Shown here one piece after another: positions 26,959 through 35,166 of a stretch of 64,000 bases of DNA. Made by a program: the position numbers and the translations under genes. This DNA is from Streptosporangiaceae bacterium (GTDB lineage Bacteria > Actinomycetota > Actinomycetes > Streptosporangiales > Streptosporangiaceae): positions 1 through 64,000 of the forward strand of contig JAICWX010000005.1 of assembly GCA_025934635.1 (NCBI GenBank), written 5' to 3'. Positions within the stretch are counted from its first letter, which is position 1, and each line of letters opens with the position of its first letter. The notes under the pieces were generated by a model, which made no database searches, was not told the origin of the DNA, and was given only the letters and a program-made list of their open reading frames with translations.

Positions 26959-29924
26959 ACCGAACGGGGCCGCCATCCCGCCCCGCCCCCGCCGCCTGCG
27001 GTCGTGGCCACTATCCGCCAGTTAGCCGATAAAGCCTGGTCACGTTGGTAAGCGGCGTGATGCTGGCGCCGGGTGACCTCGGCCGCGAGCTGGGCGCGGG
27101 AGGAGATGTCCAGCCGGGCGAAGATGTGCGCGAGGTGGGTCTGGACGGTCCGGCTCGAGATGTACATGCGCGCCCCGATCTGGGGGTTGGACAGCCCCTC
27201 GGCGACCAGGCCCGCCACCGCGTGCTCGGTCGGGGTCAGGCTCGCCCAGCCGAACCGCGGCCGGTCGCGGGGAGCCCGGCGGCGCCCCCGCCGGACACCG
27301 GCCGCGCGCAGCGTGGCGTCGGCCCGGGCCAGGTCACGGGCCGCGCCGAGCCGCTGGTAGAGCCCGGCCGCCTGGCCGAGCAGCGGGCCCGCCCGGTCGG
27401 CCTGCCCGTGCCGGGCGAACGCGCGGCCCGCGTCTTCGCTGGCCTGGGCCAGCTGGTAGGGACGCGCCCCGCGGCCATGGGCCGCCACGGCCGCCGCCAG
27501 GACCTCCGGGTCGTCACCGGCCAGCCCCTGGCAGCGCAGCGCCTCGCCGGTCATCCAGGCGACGTCGTTGCCGGCGGCCACCGCGGCCACCGCGGCCGCC
27601 GCCGCCCGGGCCCGGTCCTGGTCTCCGGCTGCCAGGGCCAGCCGGACCAGGTCGGCGCCGATGGCCGGGTACTCGAGCACCAGCCCGGCGCCCGCGCACC
27701 AGTCCCACAGGCCGGTCATCGCGGCCAGCGCCTGCCCGTGCTCGCCGTCTGCCTCCAGCAGCAGCGCCCGTGGCCACGCGACCCAGGTCAGGCTGTGCCC
27801 GCGGCCCCAGCCCGCCAGGTACCGCCCGGCCGCGGCGGCGGCCTCCCGGGCCGGGCCGAGCTCGTTGCGGTAGAAGCTGATCCGGGCCATCAGGCCGTAG
27901 GCATAGACCAGGCTGTAGATCTCGCCGATCTCCTCGGCGATCCCCAGGCTGGCCTCGAGCTCGGCCGCGGCGTCGTCCCATTCCCCGGCGGTGAAGCGCC
28001 CGTAGGCCAGGTACACCTGGTGCGTCGCGGCCGCCCACCGGACCCCGAGGTCCTCGCAGATACGCAGGCCGTCGCTCAGCACCGACCGGGCCTCGGGGAG
28101 CCGGTCGAGCTCGATCAGGAGCCGGCCGCGGGTGACGCAGACCGGGAAGCGGTGCCCCAGCCGGCCGGGGCTGACGTCGGCCAGGCGCACGGCCTCGTCG
28201 GCGATGCCGAGCGCCTCCCGGAGCCGGCCGCGGGACTCCGCCACCCGGGCCATCGTCGACATGGTGATGCTGGTGACCAGGTGATCGCCCGCGGCGGCCC
28301 CGCCGTCCCGGCCCGCGGCAACCGAAACCGCGGCGACCGAAGCCGCGGCGCCGTCGAGGTCGCCCAGGGAGATGCGCGCGAACCCGGCCCAGGCCTGGGC
28401 AGCGGTGCGCGCGGCCGCGGGCAGGCCCGGTGACTGGCAGGCCCGCTCGAGCTCGTCCCGGGCCTCGCGCACCTGTCCCTGGGCGAGCAGGGCATGCGCC
28501 AGGCACACCTGGACCTGGCCGTCGACGGCCGGGTCGTGCGGCCGGCCGAGCAGGTCACGGCAGGCGGCCAGGGCGCTGGGCACCCGTCCGGCCAGCATCA
28601 GGGCATCGACCCGCTCGGCCAGCAGCCGGTCCCGGCCGGGACCGGCCGGCGGGGTCAGCCCGATCGCCCGGTCGAGCAGCCCGGCCGCCACGTCCGGCGA
28701 GGTCGCGGCGGCCTGCCGCGCCGCCCGGGCCAGCCAGGTAGCAGCCTCGGCGTCCGTTGCGCCAGCACCGCGCGCCAGGTGCTCGGCCACCTGGAGGGCC
28801 GGGGCCCCGGCGGCGGCCAGCCGCTGCCCGGCCTCGCGGTGCAGCGCGTTGCGGATGCTGCCGGGCAGGTCGTCGTAGATGGCGTCCCGGATCAGGTCGT
28901 GACGGAACCGGAGCCGGGTGCCGTCATCCGCCAGCACCCGCGCCCTGATCGGCTCGGCCAGCACCTCGGACAGCCGCATCGCCGGCTGGCCGGTGACGGT
29001 GGCCAGGTCGGTGAGCGTGAAGCCGGACCCGAGGATCGCGGCCGCCCGCAGCGCCTGCAGCGCCTCCTCGGGCAGGAAGCTGATCCGGCGCAGGATCGTC
29101 AGCCGCAGCGTGGGCGGCAGGGCCAGGTCCGACACCTCGGCCTGGCCGGCCGCGATCTCGATCAGCTGCTCCTGGGCCAGCGCCCCGAGCAGCTCGGTCA
29201 CGAACAGCGGGTTGCCCGCCGCGCCCGCGATGCCCGCCAGCAGCCGCCGGCCGGGCACGGCGCCGACCGTCTCGGCGACGAGCTCGGTCACGGCCCGCTG
29301 GTCGAGCTCGCGCAGGGACAGCCGCCGTCCGCCGTCCGCCTCCAGCGCGCCGGCCAGCCGTTCGAGCTCGGCGGCGCGCGGGGCCGGGCGGAAGCAGCCG
29401 ATGATGAGGGCGGGCAGGTAGCGCAGCCGCGCGGCCAGCGCTCCCAGCGTGAGCAGGCTCGACGGATCGGCCCAGTGCAGGTCGTCCGCGCCGATGACCA
29501 GCGGCCCGGCCAGCGCGAGTTCCTCGGCCAGGTCAGCGAACGCGTCCACGGTGCGGAACTGCAGGCCGGGATCGCTGGTCACGGTGATCGGTCCGTCGCC
29601 GGAGGCCGTCCCGGCCGCCAGCAGGTCCCCGATGGCCGCCCGGCGCGGGTCCGGCGACGACCTGACGCAGCCGAACACGTCGGCCATCAGGCCGAACGGC
29701 CGGGTCCGTTCCAGCTCGCCCGCCCGGCCCGCCTCGACTCGCATCCCGCGGCTGCGGGCCCGGGCCAGCGCGTCCTCGAGCAGCCGGGTCTTGCCGATGC
29801 CAGCCTCCCCGTCGACCAGCACGATCGCCGCCCGGCCCGACGCCACCCGGTCCAGGGCACCGTCCAGGGCCGTGCTCTCCGTCTCCCGCCCGCGCAGGCC
29901 CGGGGCCGATAGCGGCGTCCCCAT
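26880..29924 (-). CDS. LAL-type LuxR regulator with AAA/NACHT-like ATPase
   Basis: A 1014-residue transcription activator. The N-terminal ATPase has Walker A GEAGIGKTRLLE and Walker B LVIGADDLHWAD; the middle is a long TPR-like helical region; the LuxR helix-turn-helix is SLTPTEHAVAGLVAEGLSNP with RTVQTHLAHIFARLDISSR. MalT is the family's model: ligand and ATP binding promote oligomerisation and DNA binding. After the HTH the frame continues for about 55 Arg/Gly-rich residues into the antisense of the convergent methyltransferase gene, so the natural stop seems lost. Regulated genes are not evident; the 30113-31140 pair or the MFS operon are candidates. Confidence 0.85.
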   Translation of the reverse strand: MGTPLSAPGLRGRETESTALDGALDRVASGRAAIVLVDGEAGIGKTRLLEDALARARSRGMRVEAGRAGELERTRPFGLMADVFGCVRSSPDPRRAAIGDLLAAGTASGDGPITVTSDPGLQFRTVDAFADLAEELALAGPLVIGADDLHWADPSSLLTLGALAARLRYLPALIIGCFRPAPRAAELERLAGALEADGGRRLSLRELDQRAVTELVAETVGAVPGRRLLAGIAGAAGNPLFVTELLGALAQEQLIEIAAGQAEVSDLALPPTLRLTILRRISFLPEEALQALRAAAILGSGFTLTDLATVTGQPAMRLSEVLAEPIRARVLADDGTRLRFRHDLIRDAIYDDLPGSIRNALHREAGQRLAAAGAPALQVAEHLARGAGATDAEAATWLARAARQAAATSPDVAAGLLDRAIGLTPPAGPGRDRLLAERVDALMLAGRVPSALAACRDLLGRPHDPAVDGQVQVCLAHALLAQGQVREARDELERACQSPGLPAAARTAAQAWAGFARISLGDLDGAAASVAAVSVAAGRDGGAAAGDHLVTSITMSTMARVAESRGRLREALGIADEAVRLADVSPGRLGHRFPVCVTRGRLLIELDRLPEARSVLSDGLRICEDLGVRWAAATHQVYLAYGRFTAGEWDDAAAELEASLGIAEEIGEIYSLVYAYGLMARISFYRNELGPAREAAAAAGRYLAGWGRGHSLTWVAWPRALLLEADGEHGQALAAMTGLWDWCAGAGLVLEYPAIGADLVRLALAAGDQDRARAAAAAVAAVAAGNDVAWMTGEALRCQGLAGDDPEVLAAAVAAHGRGARPYQLAQASEDAGRAFARHGQADRAGPLLGQAAGLYQRLGAARDLARADATLRAAGVRRGRRRAPRDRPRFGWASLTPTEHAVAGLVAEGLSNPQIGARMYISSRTVQTHLAHIFARLDISSRAQLAAEVTRRQHHAAYQRDQALSANWRIVATTAGGGGGAGWRPRSVQRFCWVMKTYSRPGRSGACRTSRIR

Positions 29925-30112
29925 AGCCGGATGTTATGCCCGCCCGCCCCCGCGCGGGGCGAGGTCCGGCGGCCCCGCTTCCCCCCGTAACCAGCAGTCG
30001 CACGATGTCTCCTTTCGTGGTTGGTCGTACTCAGCGTGCGGCGGCGACGGCGACCCGCACATCCGCCAGTCAGCGGATGTGCGCGCCGCCGGATCCTGGC
30101 CACGATGTCCGG

Positions 30113-30274
30113 GTGGAGATCCTCATATCCCTCGACGCCACCGACCCCCCGGCCGGCCGGATCCGGGTCCCGGGCGACGAGCACGAGGAGCTCCGCTTCA
30201 CCGGATGGCTCGGCCTGCTCCGGGTCCTCAACGACGTCATGGGCTCGCCCGCCCCGGAAGAGAAGGAATCATGA
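30113..30274 (+). CDS. 53-aa acidic mini-protein coupled to an SDR
   Basis: GTG 30113 opens a frame with strong third-position G/C bias, giving VEILISLDATDPPAGRIRVP, then a Trp/Leu-rich helix (ELRFTGWLGLLRVLNDVMG) and a charged tail. The TGA stop overlaps the next ATG (ATGA), implying translational coupling. I do not recognise it; a small subunit or an antitoxin-like partner are both open. A longer start upstream would read through non-coding-looking residues. Confidence 0.55.
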   Translation: MEILISLDATDPPAGRIRVPGDEHEELRFTGWLGLLRVLNDVMGSPAPEEKES

Positions 30275-31140
30275 ACTGCACCCGTCAGCACACGCTCGTC
30301 ACCGGATCCTCGTCCGGTATCGGCCGCGCCACCGCGCTCCGCCTCGCCGCCGCCGGCCAGCACGTCTACGCCGGCGTCCGCCACCAAGAAGACGGCGACC
30401 AGCTGGTCCGCGCGGCCACCGCGGGCGAGATCACCCCGCTCATCCTCGACGTCACCGAGCCCGGCCACATCGAGGCCGCGGCGGCCGCCATCGCCGCCCA
30501 CGGCGGTCTCGACGGCCTGGTCAACAACGCCGGCTACGGCCTGGCCTGCCCCACCGAACTGGTGCCGCTGCCGGCCTTCCGCCGCCAGCTGGAAGTCAAC
30601 GTGACCGGCCAGCTGGCCGTCACCCAGGCCATGCTGCCGGCCCTGCGCCAGGCCCGCGGCCGCATCGTCATGGTCTCCACCATCGGGGTCCGGTTCAGCC
30701 CGCCGTTCGCCGGCCCGCTGGACGCGGCCAAGGCGGCGCTGACCGCCCTCGGCGACACCCTGCGCCAGGAACTGGCCCCCTGGGGCGTGCGGGTGGTGCT
30801 GGTGGAGCCCGCCAGCATCAACAGCGGCGCCGCCGACAAGGTCACCCGGGACGCCGCCGCGGCCCTGGACGCGGCCGGCCCGCAGGGCCGGGCCCTGTAC
30901 GAGGATGCCTTCACGAACATGCTCGCAGTCATGGAACGGCGCGAGTCCCACGGCAGCCCGCCCGACGTGGCCGCCGCCACCATCGTCCGCGCCCTGACCG
31001 CCCCGCGCGCCCGCGCCGTCTACCTGACCGGCCGCTACTCCCGGCGGCTGGCCCTGCTCAGCCGCCTGCCGGTCCCCGTCCTCGACCGCGCCCGCCGCCG
31101 CGTCTTCCACCTCCCGGCCCCCGGCACCCTCGCCTCCTAA
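30271..31140 (+). CDS. Short-chain dehydrogenase/reductase lacking the catalytic Tyr
   Basis: A 289-residue classical SDR fold: TGSSSGIGRATAL binds NAD(P), LVNNAGYG is the NNAG motif, and Ser is present in VMVSTIGVRF. At the YxxxK position the codons read CTG GAC GCG GCC AAG, so Tyr is Leu150 while Lys154 is kept. Without Tyr the usual proton transfer is impossible; the protein may bind ligand and cofactor without standard catalysis, or use another residue. It overlaps the mini-protein gene by 4 bases, and its stop interlocks with that of the convergent rloB-like gene. Confidence 0.8.
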   Translation: MNCTRQHTLVTGSSSGIGRATALRLAAAGQHVYAGVRHQEDGDQLVRAATAGEITPLILDVTEPGHIEAAAAAIAAHGGLDGLVNNAGYGLACPTELVPLPAFRRQLEVNVTGQLAVTQAMLPALRQARGRIVMVSTIGVRFSPPFAGPLDAAKAALTALGDTLRQELAPWGVRVVLVEPASINSGAADKVTRDAAAALDAAGPQGRALYEDAFTNMLAVMERRESHGSPPDVAAATIVRALTAPRARAVYLTGRYSRRLALLSRLPVPVLDRARRRVFHLPAPGTLAS

Positions 31141-31922
31141 CCGCGGCGCGTGGCCGCAGAGTCCCACTCGGCACCTGTGCTCCTGACGAGCAGGTACATA
31201 CCGGATGATGGGTTGTCCTGGGGGAATCCAGTGCCGTCTCGGGAATGGCGCTCGGCGAGGCCGATGGCGTTATTCATAGCCTTATTAACGAGAGGCATGT
31301 ACTTGGCGGGATCAAGATTCTTGTCGCGAGCCCCATCAAGCTGACGGCGGATCCTGCGGGCGCCGTCGTTGTCCAGCCATGAACCGTGTCTTTCGAAGTG
31401 CAGGATTAGCCAGAGTTCAAAACAAGGATTGGATATGGCCAGATTGATGCCGTTGCTTCCCGCCCGTTGAACGGCTTCGCGGATTCTCGGATGGTTCCTT
31501 GGCCACTCGACGTCGAATACGCACCAGAACTCGTCGACCTCGCCTTCCTCGTCAGCAGACTTATCCCGGGCCTTGATGGCCGAGGACACCAGAGTCTCTG
31601 GCATCCCGTGGTCTGCTTCAATACGAAGGTCTACGGAGGCCACGTCCTTGACTTCGGGGCGTCGCTTGAGCGCCTCCAGGTAGACAGGCTCGGTCCGTTC
31701 ACCCTCGCAGAAGATCACTAGCGTCTTGCGAGGCTGGCGGGTCTCAATCTTTCGGGTCAGCGGACTCGGCGTGCGCCTTCGGGATTTCCCGGCATTAGTC
31801 TTCGCCGGGGAGCATGCCGAGAGCCCGGTGCAGCCTGAACTGGTCGAGTTCCGGGACTGCGCCAAAGCGCCCTTGCAGATAGGCCTTCTCAAGGTTGAGA
31901 GAGCGCCGGACTTTATCTCCAC
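31137..31922 (-). CDS. rloB: RloB-like (TOPRIM-type) phage-defence protein
   Basis: The conserved part runs from PRKTLVIFCEGERTEPVYLEAL (EGxxTE, the TOPRIM-like Glu) through EFWCVFDVEWP (acidic pair) to AISNPCFELWLILHFE, all RloB-family marks. In abortive-infection pairs RloB is thought to be the nuclease effector beside an RloA ATPase. No good start codon lies in frame near the end of rloA: the frame opens at ATG 31922, 128 bases inside rloA. An ATG overlapping the rloA stop is in another frame and reaches this frame only by a -1 shift at GGGAAAT (31786-31780). G+C is well below that of neighbours, suggesting transfer. Confidence 0.75.
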   Translation of the reverse strand: MEIKSGALSTLRRPICKGALAQSRNSTSSGCTGLSACSPAKTNAGKSRRRTPSPLTRKIETRQPRKTLVIFCEGERTEPVYLEALKRRPEVKDVASVDLRIEADHGMPETLVSSAIKARDKSADEEGEVDEFWCVFDVEWPRNHPRIREAVQRAGSNGINLAISNPCFELWLILHFERHGSWLDNDGARRIRRQLDGARDKNLDPAKYMPLVNKAMNNAIGLAERHSRDGTGFPQDNPSSGMYLLVRSTGAEWDSAATRRG

Positions 31923-33066
31923 CGAACTCGGCCAGCGCGGTCAGCTTTGTAGCACCATCCGCGCCTTTCTCAGTCAGCCACACCTCGTCCCGATTCAGGT
32001 TATTCAGCAGGCTTGTGTCGTGAGTTGTGAAGAGGATCTGGGCGTTGCGCGGGTTGGTAGCCGGGTCCTGGAACAGTTCGATCAGCCGAGCGGAAAGCCT
32101 CGGATGCAGGCGGGCGTCGATCTCGTCGTACAGCAGGAGGTGGCCCTGGCGCAGCGCCGTGAGGATGGCGCCTATAACTCCGAACCATGTGCGGGTTCCA
32201 GCTGACTCGTCATGCATGGCGAACGAGAGTTCTTCAACTCCAGCGCGGTGGACGAGCCGGATCTCCTTACCGTTTTCGTGGGGCAGGACCCGTACGTCAT
32301 CGATTCCGAGATCAGCGAACTGAAGCAGCTCGAGCGCCAGCTTCCGCTCGACGGCGGGGTCATCTGTGCCATGGAGGGAGGGCTCACCCGGCTGCGGATC
32401 GACGCCCGTGAAGATCTGCTCTGTCAGTAGGCGGGGCGGCATAGATGCACGTCCGAGTACCTTCCTCCAGGCACGCGTCATTCCTACGTTAACTACTCTC
32501 ATCCCGGTTAGCTCACGGGCAAACGGATCTACTTCCGGATGGTCTAGCCTCAGGATCGCCGACAACACGAGGGTCGTGGGGGTCAGCAGCATCCTGGTTC
32601 CGCCGGCCAGCAGGGCACCGAGCCCGCGCCGGAAGTCAACCTCAAGGCCATCCCGCTCGAACAAGATACGGCGGCGCCGTTCTGGATAGCTGTACAGCGA
32701 CTCATAAAGAACTTCGGAGTCGTTGACTTCCAGGTGGTAGGCATACCGAACGCCGTCAGCGACCATCTGTATGTCGTAGATCGATGGCTCGCGTGGGCCG
32801 GATGCGAACCGGAAGGGATCCCGGGGAACTCTTTCCCCCCAGCCCCGCAGCGAAGAGCCGACAGCCACGGAAAGCCACGCAAGCGCTTCGAGGACGTTAG
32901 ATTTCCCCGAGGCATTCGGCCCGTAGATCCCGGCGACAGTGAGCACGCGTTCCTTGAGCAAGTCGAACCCGCGAGTGGCGACCCGGTCTTCGTCCACAGC
33001 GATCATCGACAACTCGGCAGGCCGGAGGATGGACCGGTGGTTCGCAACCTCGAACCTGAGCAGCAC
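31795..33066 (-). CDS. rloA: RloA-like AAA ATPase of an abortive-infection pair
   Basis: A 423-residue SMC/ABC-type ATPase from GTG 33066 (AGGAG 7 bases upstream). LLRFEVANHRSIL is the usual first strand; Walker A is IYGPNASGKSNVLEAL; Walker B is LLLYDEIDARLHPRLS; the switch His is in LFTTHDTSLLNN. This AAA15/OLD-like group senses phage and controls a partner effector, here the RloB protein encoded immediately downstream and overlapping. Codon use is less G/C-biased than in flanking genes. Related pairs include PARIS (AriAB), but the partner here is RloB-like rather than DUF4435. Confidence 0.85.
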   Translation of the reverse strand: MLLRFEVANHRSILRPAELSMIAVDEDRVATRGFDLLKERVLTVAGIYGPNASGKSNVLEALAWLSVAVGSSLRGWGERVPRDPFRFASGPREPSIYDIQMVADGVRYAYHLEVNDSEVLYESLYSYPERRRRILFERDGLEVDFRRGLGALLAGGTRMLLTPTTLVLSAILRLDHPEVDPFARELTGMRVVNVGMTRAWRKVLGRASMPPRLLTEQIFTGVDPQPGEPSLHGTDDPAVERKLALELLQFADLGIDDVRVLPHENGKEIRLVHRAGVEELSFAMHDESAGTRTWFGVIGAILTALRQGHLLLYDEIDARLHPRLSARLIELFQDPATNPRNAQILFTTHDTSLLNNLNRDEVWLTEKGADGATKLTALAEFGGDKVRRSLNLEKAYLQGRFGAVPELDQFRLHRALGMLPGED

Positions 33067-33096
33067 GATTTCTCCTAGTGGCAGAGACGCATCTTG

Positions 33097-33122
33097 CTTA
33101 CATCTTACGTCAATATCTTACG
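33097..33122. promoter_or_regulatory. A+T-rich upstream region of rloAB with repeated ATCTTACG
   Basis: ATCTTACG is repeated 13 bases apart (33102 and 33115), preceded by a third CTTAC. It lies 31-56 bp upstream of the rloA start in the most A+T-rich stretch of this part of the window (about 33067-33180). A promoter or repressor site for the defence pair is likely; which protein binds is unknown. Confidence 0.4.
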
Positions 33123-33336
33123 AAACTGGCCTTCTAATTGTCGATGTTACGCATCTATGCAAGTATCACTGTGGCACGTCATGAGCGATGAGCAGCTCTC
33201 GGCGACGCATCGAGAAGGCCGCATCAGTACATCGATCACATCAAGTTCTGCCAGTCAGAATCCTGGTACTGCGGCCGGCTGCCTTTACGCTCGGTCACAT
33301 AGGGTCGGGTCCCTTGGCAACACGGCGGGAGGCAGC

Positions 33337-35091
33337 GTGCGGGCGGAAGATCCCGAAGGCGTCGAGCGCGGCGAGATCGCGATGGAGTGGGGCAGCGACG
33401 CGCTGGCCGAGCTCCTGAGCCGCCTGGACCTGAAGTACCTGGCCCTGGTGCCCGGCTCGAGCTACCGCGGGCTGCACGACAGCCTGGTCAACTACGGCGG
33501 CAACCGGGACCCGCAGCTGCTCGTCTGCCTGCACGAGGAGCACGCGGTCGCGATCGCCCACGGCTACGCCAAGGTGACCGGGCGGCCGATGGGCGCGGCG
33601 GTGCACAGCAACGTGGGCCTGATGCACGCGGCCATGGCCGTCTACAACGCGTACTGCGACCGCGTCCCGATGCTGATCATCGGGGCCACCGGCCCGGTCG
33701 ACGCGGCCCGGCGGCGGCCGTGGATCGACTGGATCCACACCTCCGCCGACCAGGGCGCGCTGATCAGGGCGTACTCCAAGTGGGACGACCAGCCCGCCTC
33801 GGTCGAGGCGGCGCTGGATTCCCTCCTGCGCGCCTATTCGATGACCCGGCAGGCCCCCTCCGCCCCGGTCTACGTCTGCCTCGACGTGAGCCTGCAGGAA
33901 GCACCCCTGCCCGCACCGCCCGCCATCCCCGATGTCAGCCGGGACCGGTCACCGCGGTCGCACGGCCCCGACGCGGCCGCGGTCGCGGCCGCCGGAGAAC
34001 TGCTCCGCGACGCCCGCCGCCCGCTGTTCCTGCTCGGCCGGCTCAGCCGCGACGAGCAGGACTGGGACCACCGGATCGCCCTGGCCGAACGCTACGGCGC
34101 CCCCGTCATCTCCGACCTGAAAAACGGCGCCGTCTTCCCCACCGGCCACCCGCTGCACCCCACCCCGCCCGGCATCTTCCTGCCGAAATCGTCGGCCGAG
34201 CTGATCGGCGCCGCCGACCTGATCCTGAGCCTGGACTGGGTTGACCTCGGCGGTACCCTTTCCGCAGCCAAGGACCATGGCTATGAAACCCAGGCCCAGG
34301 TCATCTCCTGCAGCACCGACGCCGCCCTGCACAACGGCTGGTCCAAGGACTCCTTCGGCCGCGAGCCGGCCGACCTGACCATCCCGGCCGACCCGGACCT
34401 GCTGGTCCGTGCCCTGCTGGCCGCCGACGAACCCAGCCAGCCGAACGAGTGGGCTCTCGCTCCTCCCGCCCCCGCTCCGGTCACTGAAGCGACCGGCCCC
34501 GATATCTTCATGCATGACCTGGCCGCGGCGCTGCGGGACGCGCTCGGCGACGAACCCGCCTGCCTGGTCCGCGTCCCGCTCGGCTGGGCCGGCGCCGACC
34601 TCGAGGCCGCCCATCCGCTGGACTTCCTGGGCATGGACGGCGGCGCCGGCATCGGCTCCGGCCCCGGCATGGCCGTCGGCGCCGCGCTTGCCCTCGAGGG
34701 CACCGGCCGCCTGCCGGTCGCGGTCCTCGGCGACGGCGACTTCCTGATGGGCGGCACCGCGGTCTGGTCCGCGGCCCGCTACCGGCTGCCGCTGCTCATC
34801 GTCGTCGCGAACAACGCCTTCTTCTACAACGACGTCGTCCACCAGGAACGCGTCGCCGCCCAGCGCCACCGCCCGGCCCGGAACTCCTGGATCGGCCAGG
34901 CCATCACCGATCCCCAGCCCGACCTGCCCGCGCTGGCCCGCTCCCTTGGCCTTGCCACTCAAGACCAGGTCCGCGACCGCTCCGCCCTCCCCGCCGCCCT
35001 CACCGAAGCCGTCACCGCCGCCCGCTCCGGGAAATGCGTCCTCCTCGACATCCAAGTCCGCCCCGACAACTACGCCGCCATGGGCGGCTAG
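33337..35091 (+). CDS. ThDP-dependent decarboxylase, benzoylformate-decarboxylase-like
   Basis: A 584-residue ThDP enzyme from GTG 33337 (GGGAGG upstream). The cofactor Glu is E67 in LHEEHAVAIAHGYAK; the ThDP/Mg site is LGDGDFLMGG with NNAFFYND. Residues special to benzoylformate decarboxylase have counterparts: Ser in VPGS (S41), His in AVHSNVG (H90, the same 23-residue distance from Glu as H70 from E47 in the Pseudomonas enzyme), and His in FPTGHPL (H271, like H281). The predicted reaction is an arylglyoxylate to an aryl aldehyde plus CO2. The next gene is an aldehyde dehydrogenase. A carboligase or acetolactate-synthase-like role cannot be excluded. Confidence 0.75.
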   Translation: MRAEDPEGVERGEIAMEWGSDALAELLSRLDLKYLALVPGSSYRGLHDSLVNYGGNRDPQLLVCLHEEHAVAIAHGYAKVTGRPMGAAVHSNVGLMHAAMAVYNAYCDRVPMLIIGATGPVDAARRRPWIDWIHTSADQGALIRAYSKWDDQPASVEAALDSLLRAYSMTRQAPSAPVYVCLDVSLQEAPLPAPPAIPDVSRDRSPRSHGPDAAAVAAAGELLRDARRPLFLLGRLSRDEQDWDHRIALAERYGAPVISDLKNGAVFPTGHPLHPTPPGIFLPKSSAELIGAADLILSLDWVDLGGTLSAAKDHGYETQAQVISCSTDAALHNGWSKDSFGREPADLTIPADPDLLVRALLAADEPSQPNEWALAPPAPAPVTEATGPDIFMHDLAAALRDALGDEPACLVRVPLGWAGADLEAAHPLDFLGMDGGAGIGSGPGMAVGAALALEGTGRLPVAVLGDGDFLMGGTAVWSAARYRLPLLIVVANNAFFYNDVVHQERVAAQRHRPARNSWIGQAITDPQPDLPALARSLGLATQDQVRDRSALPAALTEAVTAARSGKCVLLDIQVRPDNYAAMGG

Positions 35092-35166
35092 CTCGCCCGT
35101 TCTGGCACGCAGAATAAGCCGAGGGCGTGATCTGGGATGCAGGACGGGCAGCGGTAATCTCGGCGG

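Noticed and set aside
31747..31798. 12-codon frame from the ATG overlapping the rloA stop as a separate peptide gene
   Set aside because: It is too short and overlaps the RloB frame. It is more interesting as a possible frameshift entry, reported separately.
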